Assembly (NCBI GenBank): GCA_963711705.1
Contig: CAVQFM010000007.1
Location: 310,001-374,000, forward strand
From: RYN-230 sp963711705
GTDB lineage: Bacteria; Actinomycetota; Actinomycetes; Streptosporangiales; Streptosporangiaceae
DNA: 64,000 bases
Reading direction: 5' to 3'
In this document: in pieces, positions 54,252 through 62,881 of the stretch
How the letters are laid out: every line of letters begins with the position of its first letter
How positions within the stretch are numbered: position 1 is the first letter of the stretch
Program-made: the position numbers and the translations under genes
Notes under the pieces: generated by a model
What the model was told of the DNA's origin: nothing
Seen by the model: only the letters and a program-made list of their open reading frames with translations
Database searches by the model: none

Positions 54252-55399
54252 CAGGCGGCTTCGAGTTCGCTACCGCGGGACGGATCATCGCCGGGGCCGG
54301 GCGGGCGGCGGGCCTGCCCGGTGTGCTGGCCAGCCTCGGGTCCCGGGTGCTGGTGTGCACCGGCGCGGACCCGGCCCGCCATGCCGGGCTGCTGGCCGGG
54401 CTGAGCCTGCCGGCCAGCGTGTTCCCGGTGCCCGGCGAGCCCACCATCGACCTGGCCCGGGCCGCGGTCAGGGCGGCCCGCGAGCATCGCGCCGACGTGG
54501 TCGCCGCGGTCGGCGGCGGCAGCGTCATCGACACCGCCAAGGCGGTGGCCATGCTGCTCGGCAACGGCGGCGACCCGCTCGATTACCTGGAGGTCATCGG
54601 GGCCGGACGGAAGATCACCGAGCCGGCCGCGCCGTGTGTGGCCGTGCCCACCACGGCGGGCACCGGAGCGGAGGTGACCGCCAACGCGGTGCTCGCTTCA
54701 CCTGGCGACCAGGTCAAGGCCAGCCTGCGCAGCCCGCTGATGATCCCCCGGGTGGCCCTGGTCGATCCGGAGCTGACGATCTCCTGCCCGCCGCACGTCA
54801 CCGCGGCCAGCGGGCTGGACGCGCTCACCCAGTGCCTGGAGCCGTTCGTCTCGCCGCGGGCCACCCCGCTGACCGACGGCCTGGCCCGGGAGGGGCTGCG
54901 CCGGGCCGCGGCCGGGCTGCGCGCGGCCTTCGCCGACGGCACCGACCTGGCCGCCCGGGCCGACATGGCCATGTGCAGCCTGCTGGGCGGGATGGCGCTG
55001 GCCAACGCCAAGCTCGGCGCGGTACACGGCCTGGCCGGCGTGACGGGCGGGACCGCGGACGTGCCGCACGGCATCGCCTGCGCCGCGTTGCTGGCCCCGG
55101 TCATCGAGGCCAACGTACGGGCGCTGCGCGCGGCTGACCCCGGCGGCCCGGCGCTGGCCCGGTACGCCGAAGCGGCCCAGCTGCTGACCGGCCAGCCGGC
55201 CGCGGCCATCGAGGATGGCCTGGCCTGGATCCGCGCGACAGTGCGCCAGCTCGGCGTGCCCGGGCTGGGCCGGTACGGCATCGGCCCGGCGGAGGCCGGC
55301 GGGATCGCCGCCCGGGCCGCCGCATCCAGCAGCATGCAGGGCAACCCGGTCAGCCTCACCCCCGGCGACCTGCGCGCGATCCTCCTGCAGTCGATCTGA
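54248..55399 (+). CDS. Iron-containing alcohol dehydrogenase
   Basis: A 383-residue group-III (iron-activated) alcohol dehydrogenase. It has VVAAVGGGSVIDTAKAVAML for NAD(P) binding, VPTTAGTGAEVTANAVL, then GLDALTQCLEP, GAVHGLAGVTGG and VPHGIACAALL, which carry the Asp and His metal ligands. It may act on an aldehyde, alcohol or maleylacetate-type substrate. The ATG overlaps the preceding stop by four bases, so it is coupled to the PIG-V-like gene, an unexpected partner. Confidence 0.9.
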
Positions 55400-55426
55400 C
55401 GTCGCTGCCGGTGTGCATCGGCTGGC

Positions 55427-58423
55427 ATGCTTGCTGATGTGGCGGTGCGCGCGTCGAGTCCCGTGCTGGTCGGCCGGTCCGGCCAGCTGGCCGCGCTGGA
55501 TGCGGCGCTGGCCGCGGCCCGGGACGGCAACCCGTCGGCGGTGCTGGTCGGCGGCGAGGCCGGGGTGGGCAAGTCCCGGCTGGTGACCGAGTTCGCGGAG
55601 CACTCCCGCGGCACCGGCGCGCAGGTGCTGACCGGCGGCTGCCTGGAGCTGGGCACCGACGGGCTGCCGTTCGCCCCGTTCACCGCGGTGCTGCGCGAGC
55701 TGGTCCGGGAACGCGGCGCGGACGGCATCGCCGGGCTGCTGCCCGGCCACGCGACCAGGGAGCTGGCCCGGCTGCTGCCGGAATTCGGTGAGCCAGCCAC
55801 GGCGGCTGACGCGGGCGAGGCCCGGGCCCGGCTGTTCGAGCAGGTGCTGACGCTGCTGGAGCAGCTGGCCGATGAGGCGCCGGTGGTGCTGGTCATCGAG
55901 GACGCGCACTGGGCCGACCGGTCCACCCGCGATCTGCTGGCGTTCCTGATCCGCAACCAGGGTGCGCTGGACGGCCTGCTGATCGTGGTCACCTACCGGT
56001 CGGACGAGCTGCACCGCACCCACCCGCTGCGCCCGCTGCTGGCCGAGCTTGACCGGATCAGCTGGGTTACCCGGATCGAGCTCGGACGGCTGTCCCGGGC
56101 CGACACCGGTGAGCTGGCCGCCCGGCTGCTGGGCCGCGAGCCGGGTGCGGACCTGCTGGAGACGGTGTACCGCCGCACCGAGGGCAACCCGTTGTTCGTG
56201 GAAGCCCTGCTGGACGGTGACGGGCTCGGCCCCGGGCTGCCGGAGTCCCTGCGCGACCTGCTGGTGGCCGGCGTACGGCGGCTGCCGGAGGAAACCCAGG
56301 AAGTGGTGCGGGTGGCCAGCGCGGGCGGCGAGCGGATCGGCCATGCACTGCTGGCCACGGTCACCGGGCTGGACAGCGCCGGGCTCACCCGGGCGCTGCG
56401 GCCCGCGGTGGCGGCCAACGTGCTGCTGACCGACCCGGACGGCTTCGTGTTCCGGCACGCCCTGATCCGCGAGTCGATGCAGCAGGAACTGCTGCCCGGG
56501 GAAGGTGGCCGGCTGCACTGCCGGTTCGCCGAGGCCATCGGTTCCGACCCGGCGCTGGTGCCGCCGGGCCGGGCCGCGGCTGAGCAGGCCCATCACTGGT
56601 ACGCGGCCCACGACCTGGCCCGGGCGCTGGCCAGCGCCTGGCAGGCGGCGGCTGAATCCGGCCAGGCGCTGGCCTACGCCGAGCAGCTGGCCATGCTGTC
56701 CCGGGTCCTGGAACTGTGGGATCAGGTCCCCGGTGCTGCTGAGCAGATCGGCACCAGCAAGCTGGCAGTACTCGAAACGGCGATGCGCGTGGCCGAGCTG
56801 GCCGGGGAATTCGACCGGGGGATCACGTTCGCCAAGGCCGCGCTCGACGAGGCCGACGTCGCGGCCGAGCCGATCCGGGCTGCGCTGCTGCTGGAGGCCC
56901 GCGGTCATCTCAAGTACCGGCTGGGCCGCACCGACTACGCGGCCGACCTGCAGGAGGCCGCCCGGCTGGTGCCGGCCGACCCGCCCAGCCCAGCGCGGGC
57001 CCGGGTGCTGGAGGCCCTGGCCCACGACATCCATCACCGGCCCGGTGGCTGGGATGACGCCGAGTTCCGGGCGCACGCCGAAGAGGCCGTGGCCGTGGCC
57101 CGCGAGGCCGGTGACACCGCCACCGAAGCCGCCGCGCTGACCACGCTGGCCTGCGCCATGCAGCCGGCCCAGGACATGGACCGGATCCGCGAACTGCTGG
57201 CCCAGGCCCGGGCGCTCGCGGCGCAGGCCACGGCGTACCAGCCGCTGCTGCGGGCCGACATCACCGAGTCGGACCTGCTGGAAGGCATGGGCCAGCACGA
57301 GCAGGCGGCCGCGGTGGCCCGCGCTGGGCTCCGCGCGGCCAGCACCTACGGCCTGGCCCGGAGCACCGGCGCGGTGCTGGCCATCAATCTGGCCGAGCCC
57401 CTGGTGTCACTGGGCCGGTGGGACGAGGCGGCCGAGGTCATCGAGCGGGCCCTGCAGCTGTTCCCGCCCCGGCTGAGCCGGTCCTCGCTGTGGCGGCTGT
57501 CCGGCGACATGAGCCTGGCCCGCGGCGACCTGGCTGCGGCCGACGATTCGGTCACCTCAATCCGGGCCGCGCTGCGCGGCATCCGGTACAAGGACGAGTA
57601 CCAACTGCCAGCGGCCGTGCTGGAAACCGGGCTGCGGATGGCCCAGCAGCAGCCCGCCGCCGCCCTGGCCGTGCTGGCGGGCATCCTCGGCCAGTTCCAC
57701 AACCGGCCCAGCCCCCGGTACGCGTGGCCGGTGCTGGTGGCCGGAATCCGGGCGTGCACCGCCGCGGCCGCGCAGAGCCAGGCGCTCGCTCCCCGGGCCG
57801 GGGAACTGCTCGGCCGGGTGCGCGCCGAGGCGGGCCAGCTCGGCGCGGACGGGCCTGCCCAGCACGCGCACCAGCTGACGTTCGCCGCCGAGATCATCCG
57901 GGCCAGCCAGGCCCTGGGCGGTGCCGGGCCGGAAGATGAGCCGGACGCAGGGCGGGCCGCCTGCGCCGCGTGGGACGCGGCTGCGCAGGCCTGGGAGCCG
58001 GTGGGCCAGCGCTACCCGCTGGCCATCGCCCTGCTGCGCGGGGCCGAGGCGGCGCTGAGTGCCGGCGACCGTGACGGCGGCGGCACCCGGCTGGCCCAGG
58101 CCAGCGCGCTCGCGCGCGACCTCGGCGCGCAGCCGCTGGCCGGCGAGATTGCCCGGCTCGCCCGGCGGGCGCGGATCCCGCTCGGCGACGCGGCGGGCAA
58201 CGGCCACCTGCCCGGCCCGCCCCAGCTCGGGCTGACCGCCCGTGAGCTGGAGGTGCTGCGCCTGGTCGCGGCCGGGCAGAGCAACCGGGACATCGCCAAC
58301 GAGCTGTTCATCTCGGCGAAGACGGCGAGCGTGCACGTGTCCAACATCCTCGGCAAACTCGGGGTGGCCAGCCGCGGCGAGGCGGCCGCCACCGCCCACC
58401 GGCTCCAGCTCTTCGAGCCCTAG
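55427..58423 (+). CDS. Large LuxR-family AAA-ATPase regulator
   Basis: A 998-residue STAND-type regulator. The Walker A motif is GGEAGVGKSRLVTE (about 42-55) and the Walker B motif VVLVIEDAHWADRSTRD. A long helical TPR-like region full of Ala and Leu follows, then a C-terminal LuxR HTH (about 938-998, LTARELEVLRLVAAGQSNRD, then FISAKTASVHVSNILGKLGV). It belongs to the LAL-type regulators that switch on catabolic or secondary-metabolite genes. The ATG at 55427 begins before the conserved PVLVGRSGQLAALDAAL; a GTG at 55439 is an alternative. Target genes are unknown. Confidence 0.92.
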   Translation: MLADVAVRASSPVLVGRSGQLAALDAALAAARDGNPSAVLVGGEAGVGKSRLVTEFAEHSRGTGAQVLTGGCLELGTDGLPFAPFTAVLRELVRERGADGIAGLLPGHATRELARLLPEFGEPATAADAGEARARLFEQVLTLLEQLADEAPVVLVIEDAHWADRSTRDLLAFLIRNQGALDGLLIVVTYRSDELHRTHPLRPLLAELDRISWVTRIELGRLSRADTGELAARLLGREPGADLLETVYRRTEGNPLFVEALLDGDGLGPGLPESLRDLLVAGVRRLPEETQEVVRVASAGGERIGHALLATVTGLDSAGLTRALRPAVAANVLLTDPDGFVFRHALIRESMQQELLPGEGGRLHCRFAEAIGSDPALVPPGRAAAEQAHHWYAAHDLARALASAWQAAAESGQALAYAEQLAMLSRVLELWDQVPGAAEQIGTSKLAVLETAMRVAELAGEFDRGITFAKAALDEADVAAEPIRAALLLEARGHLKYRLGRTDYAADLQEAARLVPADPPSPARARVLEALAHDIHHRPGGWDDAEFRAHAEEAVAVAREAGDTATEAAALTTLACAMQPAQDMDRIRELLAQARALAAQATAYQPLLRADITESDLLEGMGQHEQAAAVARAGLRAASTYGLARSTGAVLAINLAEPLVSLGRWDEAAEVIERALQLFPPRLSRSSLWRLSGDMSLARGDLAAADDSVTSIRAALRGIRYKDEYQLPAAVLETGLRMAQQQPAAALAVLAGILGQFHNRPSPRYAWPVLVAGIRACTAAAAQSQALAPRAGELLGRVRAEAGQLGADGPAQHAHQLTFAAEIIRASQALGGAGPEDEPDAGRAACAAWDAAAQAWEPVGQRYPLAIALLRGAEAALSAGDRDGGGTRLAQASALARDLGAQPLAGEIARLARRARIPLGDAAGNGHLPGPPQLGLTARELEVLRLVAAGQSNRDIANELFISAKTASVHVSNILGKLGVASRGEAAATAHRLQLFEP

Positions 58424-58430
58424 CGCCAGG

Positions 58431-58452
58431 GCGCCGGAAATCTGCCCGGCGC
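58431..58452. terminator. Hairpin after the LuxR ATPase gene
   Basis: A 7-base stem (58431-58437 with 58446-58452, arm GCGCCGG) and an 8-base loop, starting 7 bases after the stop. A modest terminator candidate. Confidence 0.45.
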
Positions 58453-58558
58453 ACTCTCCCTGGCCGGTAAACCATCGCCCGGCCTGCGTCGTCTAGATCG
58501 CGTACGGGTGCGGGATCAACCCGGGCAGCGCCCCACCGACCAGGAGAAAAACTTACCC

Positions 58559-59005
58559 ATGCCAGTCACGCTTCAGCAGACCCTGCTCGCGCCGGACATC
58601 CGGCGGGACGTGCTCACCGACTGCTTCACGCTCATCGACCAGGAGATGGCTGGCCTGTCCGGGGTGTCCGGGACCGCGGTCAAGCTGGCCTTCAAGACCG
58701 TGAACACGTTCCTGCCGGGCCACGTCTACCACATGGTCGAGATCCTGCTCCCGGACATGGTCACCCAGCTCGAGCCGTTCTGGGCCGACTTCGCCACCTC
58801 CGGCGGCTCGGAATTCGGCGACTACCTGGCCAAGCGCGGCGATGAGGTGTCGCAGGCCCTGCTCTCGGTGACCGACGACCGCGCCGCGGCCTCTGGCCGG
58901 CCCACGGTCATCAAGGCCTACAAGACCGTCCGCGGCGGCGCGGCCAAGCACGTGCAGAACGCGCTTCCCCGGGTCGGCGACCTGGTCATGAAGTACGCGG
59001 CCTGA
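58559..59005 (+). CDS. Small conserved protein of unknown function (DUF6918-like)
   Basis: A 148-residue soluble protein, all-helical in look. It has LQQTLLAPDIRRDVLTDCFT, LIDQEMAGLSGVSGTAVKLA, then LLPDMVTQLEPFWADF and VRGGAAKHVQNALPRVGDLV. It fits small actinobacterial proteins grouped as DUF6918, but I can only make that match tentatively. No function is known. The ATG at 58559 has AGGAG ten bases upstream. It lies alone between the LuxR gene and the secreted peptidase. Confidence 0.72.
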   Translation: MPVTLQQTLLAPDIRRDVLTDCFTLIDQEMAGLSGVSGTAVKLAFKTVNTFLPGHVYHMVEILLPDMVTQLEPFWADFATSGGSEFGDYLAKRGDEVSQALLSVTDDRAAASGRPTVIKAYKTVRGGAAKHVQNALPRVGDLVMKYAA

Positions 59006-59067
59006 CCCCCGCCGCTCGCGGGCCGCCCTGGCGGGCCTTGCCTGGGCGGGCCAGGGAGTGAGAGCTT

Positions 59068-61098
59068 GTGCGCATGCGTCTGCCGTGGCTGTCGTGTGGG
59101 GCGGGGTTCGCCGCCGGGGTGATGGTACTGGCCTCCGTGCTGACGGCGGCCCCGGCCCAGGCCCAGCCGGGGGCGCCCGGCGGCCGTCACCCGATCCGGG
59201 TCGGGTCGGTGACGATCCCGCCGTGTAAAGCCTCGCGGCTGGCCTGGTGCACCCGGATCAACGTGCCGCTGGACTACCGGGACCGGGCCGCGGGCCACAT
59301 CAAGCTGGGCTTCCAGTGGTACCCGGCGACCAGCGGGCACGCGGTGGGCACCATCCTGGCCGTCCAGGGTGGCCCGGGCTTCCCGACCACGGACTACGCG
59401 GCGGACTACCGCGGGACCTTCCGGCCGCTGCTCGGCCAGCGCAACCTGCTGCTGGTCAACCTGCGGGGCACCGGGAACTCCTCGGCCTTCCTGTGCCGGG
59501 CGCTGCAGGACTGGAAGTCGGCCGACGGCATCGCCGCCTACACCGCCGACACCGGCAAGTGCGGGTGGCAGCTGAACCACACGCGCAAGCGGCCCGGCGG
59601 CGGGTACGTCCAGGCCAGCGACCTGTACACGACGGCCAACGCGGCCCGGGACGTGGCCTTGCTGCTAGGCCGGCTGCACACCGGGCGGGTCGACTTCTAC
59701 GGTGACTCCTACGGCACCTTCTTCGGGCAGGTGCTCACCGCGCGCTACCCGGGGCTGCTCCGCTCGGTGACGCTGGACGCCGCCTACCCGGTCAGCGGGA
59801 AGGACCCGTTCTACCCGCAGACGATCAAGACCGCGCGGCGCGCCTTCGACATCTCCTGCCTGCGCAGCGTGGCCTGCCATCGCGCCGCGCCCGGCCCCGC
59901 GTGGGCGCGGCTCAGCGTGCTGGCCCGCTACCTGCGCCACCACCCGGTGACCGGCCGGACCAGGACCCCGTTCGGCGGGAAGGTCACCGAGCGGGTGACC
60001 ACGATCAAGCTGAGCGAGATGGTCAACGACGCCGGGTCGGACAGCGGCGTCTACCGTGAGCTCGACGCGGCCGGGCGCGCGCTGCTCCGCGATCACGATC
60101 CGCAGCCGCTGCTCCGGCTGACCGAGCAGGACATCTACACCGGGACGTCGGGCCCGGTGCGCCAGTTCAACGACGGCCTGTACCAGGCCACCACCTGCCT
60201 GGACTACCCGCAGCCGTTCAGCTACGCGGTGCGGCCGGCCCAGCGTGCCCGGCAGTACGCCCAGGCTGTGGCCGCGCTGCCGGCCGGCATGTTCGCCCCG
60301 TTCACCGTGCACGAATGGGTGACCGAACCGGAGGAAGAGTTCGACGCCTGCCTGAACTGGCCCGCGCCCGCGCATCCCGACCCGCCGATCACCACCCCGC
60401 CGCCGTACGCGCCGCCCCGGCTGCCGGTGCTGGTGCTGTCCGGTGACCTCGACTCGCTGACCACCCCGGCCGAGGGCCGCCAGACCACGGCCGACATGGG
60501 CCCGTCGGCCCGGTGGATCCTGGTCCACAACGACACGCACGTGAACGCGATGGACGACCCGGTGGGCTGCGCCTCGGGGCTGGTGCAGACGTTCATCAAG
60601 GACCCGGGCGGCCTGATGCGGATGGACGCGTCGTGCGCGGCGCGCACCCCGGAGGTCCGGGTCGTCGGCAATTTCCCGGCGGCGCTGCGCCAGGTGGTGC
60701 CGGCCACGCCCGGGCCGGGCGACCGGGCGGGCGCCACCGGCCTGCGGCTGGCCGCGGTGGGCGCGGCGGCCGTCGGGGACGCGGTCTGGCGCTGGTACTA
60801 CGGCGACGGTGTCCGGGGCTGGGGCCTGCGCGGCGGCACGTTCCGGTTCACCGGGAGCGGCAGCCAGATCAGGATCCGGCTGGCCCGGGTGCGCTGGACC
60901 TCTGACACGCGGGTCACCGGCACCGTCCGCTGGAACCAGGTCAGCGGGAAGATCCGGGCCCGGCTGACGATCACCGGCCCGCACGGTGGCGCCGCGTCGG
61001 TCCAGCTCCGTTACTCCGACTATGTCCGGCATTCCACCGCCACCCTGTCCGGGCGTTACCTGGGGCAGCCGATCGCCGCCCAGCTGCCCGCGCCGTGA
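59068..61098 (+). CDS. Secreted tripeptidyl-aminopeptidase-like alpha/beta hydrolase
   Basis: A 676-residue exported serine hydrolase. A signal peptide (ending about TAAPAQAQP) is followed by an alpha/beta-hydrolase domain with LAVQGGPGFPTTD (oxyanion), Ser214 in YGDSYGTFFG, Asp in LSGDLDSLTTPAEG and His in HNDTHVNAMDD. It resembles the Streptomyces TAP/Slp tripeptidyl aminopeptidases. The chain runs about 150 residues beyond the usual TAP C-terminal domain into a beta-rich region (FRFTGSGSQIRIRLARV, SVQLRYSDYVRHSTAT), perhaps a carrier or wall-binding domain. The start is GTG at 59068 or ATG at 59074. The stop overlaps the ligase start. Confidence 0.88.
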   Translation: MRMRLPWLSCGAGFAAGVMVLASVLTAAPAQAQPGAPGGRHPIRVGSVTIPPCKASRLAWCTRINVPLDYRDRAAGHIKLGFQWYPATSGHAVGTILAVQGGPGFPTTDYAADYRGTFRPLLGQRNLLLVNLRGTGNSSAFLCRALQDWKSADGIAAYTADTGKCGWQLNHTRKRPGGGYVQASDLYTTANAARDVALLLGRLHTGRVDFYGDSYGTFFGQVLTARYPGLLRSVTLDAAYPVSGKDPFYPQTIKTARRAFDISCLRSVACHRAAPGPAWARLSVLARYLRHHPVTGRTRTPFGGKVTERVTTIKLSEMVNDAGSDSGVYRELDAAGRALLRDHDPQPLLRLTEQDIYTGTSGPVRQFNDGLYQATTCLDYPQPFSYAVRPAQRARQYAQAVAALPAGMFAPFTVHEWVTEPEEEFDACLNWPAPAHPDPPITTPPPYAPPRLPVLVLSGDLDSLTTPAEGRQTTADMGPSARWILVHNDTHVNAMDDPVGCASGLVQTFIKDPGGLMRMDASCAARTPEVRVVGNFPAALRQVVPATPGPGDRAGATGLRLAAVGAAAVGDAVWRWYYGDGVRGWGLRGGTFRFTGSGSQIRIRLARVRWTSDTRVTGTVRWNQVSGKIRARLTITGPHGGAASVQLRYSDYVRHSTATLSGRYLGQPIAAQLPAP

Positions 61099-62855
61099 AA
61101 TACGAGACCGTCGCCGCTGCCTACCGCGACCTGGAGCAGGCCAGCGGGCGGCTGGCGCTGACCGGCCGGCTGGCCGAGCTGCTCGAAGCGACCCCCGATG
61201 AGCTGCTGCCCACGGTCTGCTATCTGTGCCAGGGCCTGATCGCGCCGGAGTTCGCCGGCGTGGACCTCGGCCTGGCCGAGAAGCTCGCCGTCCGCGCGGT
61301 CGCCACCGCCGCCGGCACCAGCCCCGAGGAGGTCACCGCGCAGGTCCGGGAGACCGGCGACCTCGGCCAGGCCGCTGAGCAGCTGCTGGTCCCCAGCGCC
61401 GCGGGCCGGACGGCCAGCCTGCCGGTCACCGAGGTGGTCGGCACGCTGCACCAGATCGCCGCGGCCGAGGGACCGGGGTCGCAGGGCCGTAAGCTCGGCC
61501 TGCTGGCCGGGCTGCTCGGCCAGGCCACCCCGCTGGAGGCCCGTTACCTGCTGCGCCTGGTCACCCGGGCGCTGCGGCTGGGCATCGGCACGCCGACCAT
61601 CCTGGACGCGCTCGCGCAGGTGCACGCGGGGGGGCGGGCCGACCGGCCGGTGCTGGAACGGGCCTACAACATCTGCTGCGACCTGGGCCGGGTGGCCGCC
61701 ACGCTGGTCAGTGGCGGGATGGCGGCAGTCGGGCAGCTCCAGGTGCAGCCGGGCAGCCCGGTGCGGGCCATGCTGGCCCAGCGGCTGTCGGACGCGGCGG
61801 AGATCCTGGCCAAGCTGGGCGGCGAGTGCGCGGCCGAGTACAAGTACGACGGGGTCCGGGTCCAGGCGCACCGGACGGCCGACGGGGCGATCGAGCTGTT
61901 CACCCGGCGGCTGGAGCGGGTCAGCAGCCAGTTTCCCGACGTGGTCGAGGCACTCGCGGCCGGGCTGGGGCCCCGCGAGGCGATCATCGAGGGCGAGGTC
62001 GTCGCGTTCGACGCCGCGGCCGGGGAACTGCACCCGTTCCAGGAGGTCATGTTCCGGCGGCGCAAGCACGGCATCAACGAGGCGGTACGGGACGTGCCGG
62101 TCGGGCTGTTCTGCTTCGAGCTGCTCTACGCCGACGGCGAGGACCTCACCCGGCTGCCCTACCCGGAGCGGCGGGCCCGGCTGGCCGCGGCCATCACCCC
62201 CGCCCCGCAGCTGCGGCTGACCACGGCCATCGAGGTGGCCACCCCAGCCACCCTGGACCTGGCGTTCGAGCAGGCGGTGACCGACGGCTGCGAAGGACTG
62301 GTCTGCAAGTCGGTGAGCCCGGCCGCGGGCTATCAGGCCGGCGCCCGCGGCTGGCTGTGGATCAAGCTCAAGCGGGACTACCGCACCGAGCTGTCCGACA
62401 CGGTCGACCTGGCCGTGGTCGGCGCGTTCGCCGGGCGGGGCCGGCGCCGCGGCGTGTACGGGGCACTGCTGCTGGCCGCCTACGACCCGGCCGCCGACGT
62501 GTTCCGCACCGTGTCCAAGTGCGGCACCGGGTTCTCCGACGCCGACCTCGCGGCGCTGCCCGGCCGGCTCGCGCCACTGGCCCGCCCGGAGCGCCCCGCC
62601 CAGGTGGACGCGCGCCAGACCCCCGACGTGTGGTTCGAGCCCGGGCTGGTGCTGGAGATCCTCAGCGCCGAGCTGACCCTCTCCCCCAACTACACCGCCG
62701 CCTGGGGGCAGATCAGGCCGGACGCCGGGCTGGCCATGCGGTTCCCGCGGTTCACCGGGCGATGGCGCGACGACAAAGCGGCCCAGGACGCCACCACCAC
62801 GGAGGAACTGGTCGGCCTGTACCGCACCGCGCACCGGGCACCGGCCGGGACCTGA
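61095..62855 (+). CDS. lig: ATP-dependent DNA ligase (archaeal-type)
   Basis: A 586-residue ATP-dependent DNA ligase. An N-terminal DNA-binding domain (LRLVTRALRLGIGTPTILDA) is followed by the adenylation motif EYKYDGVRVQ with nucleophile Lys250. Motif III (LFCFELLYADGEDL), motif IV (CEGLVCKSV) and motif V (GWLWIKLKRDY) follow, then an OB-fold C-terminus. This is the archaeal/LigB-like class found alongside NAD-dependent LigA in many actinobacteria, probably for repair. The GTG at 61095 overlaps the stop of the secreted peptidase (GTGA), an odd functional pairing. Confidence 0.93.
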   Translation: MKYETVAAAYRDLEQASGRLALTGRLAELLEATPDELLPTVCYLCQGLIAPEFAGVDLGLAEKLAVRAVATAAGTSPEEVTAQVRETGDLGQAAEQLLVPSAAGRTASLPVTEVVGTLHQIAAAEGPGSQGRKLGLLAGLLGQATPLEARYLLRLVTRALRLGIGTPTILDALAQVHAGGRADRPVLERAYNICCDLGRVAATLVSGGMAAVGQLQVQPGSPVRAMLAQRLSDAAEILAKLGGECAAEYKYDGVRVQAHRTADGAIELFTRRLERVSSQFPDVVEALAAGLGPREAIIEGEVVAFDAAAGELHPFQEVMFRRRKHGINEAVRDVPVGLFCFELLYADGEDLTRLPYPERRARLAAAITPAPQLRLTTAIEVATPATLDLAFEQAVTDGCEGLVCKSVSPAAGYQAGARGWLWIKLKRDYRTELSDTVDLAVVGAFAGRGRRRGVYGALLLAAYDPAADVFRTVSKCGTGFSDADLAALPGRLAPLARPERPAQVDARQTPDVWFEPGLVLEILSAELTLSPNYTAAWGQIRPDAGLAMRFPRFTGRWRDDKAAQDATTTEELVGLYRTAHRAPAGT

Positions 62856-62881
62856 CCGGCCACCAGATAGCCTTCGGCCCT

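Noticed and set aside
54698..57298. An 866-codon leftward frame opposite the alcohol dehydrogenase and LuxR ATPase
   Set aside because: It crosses two real genes antisense and shows no family motif; stop-poor GC-rich DNA explains its length.
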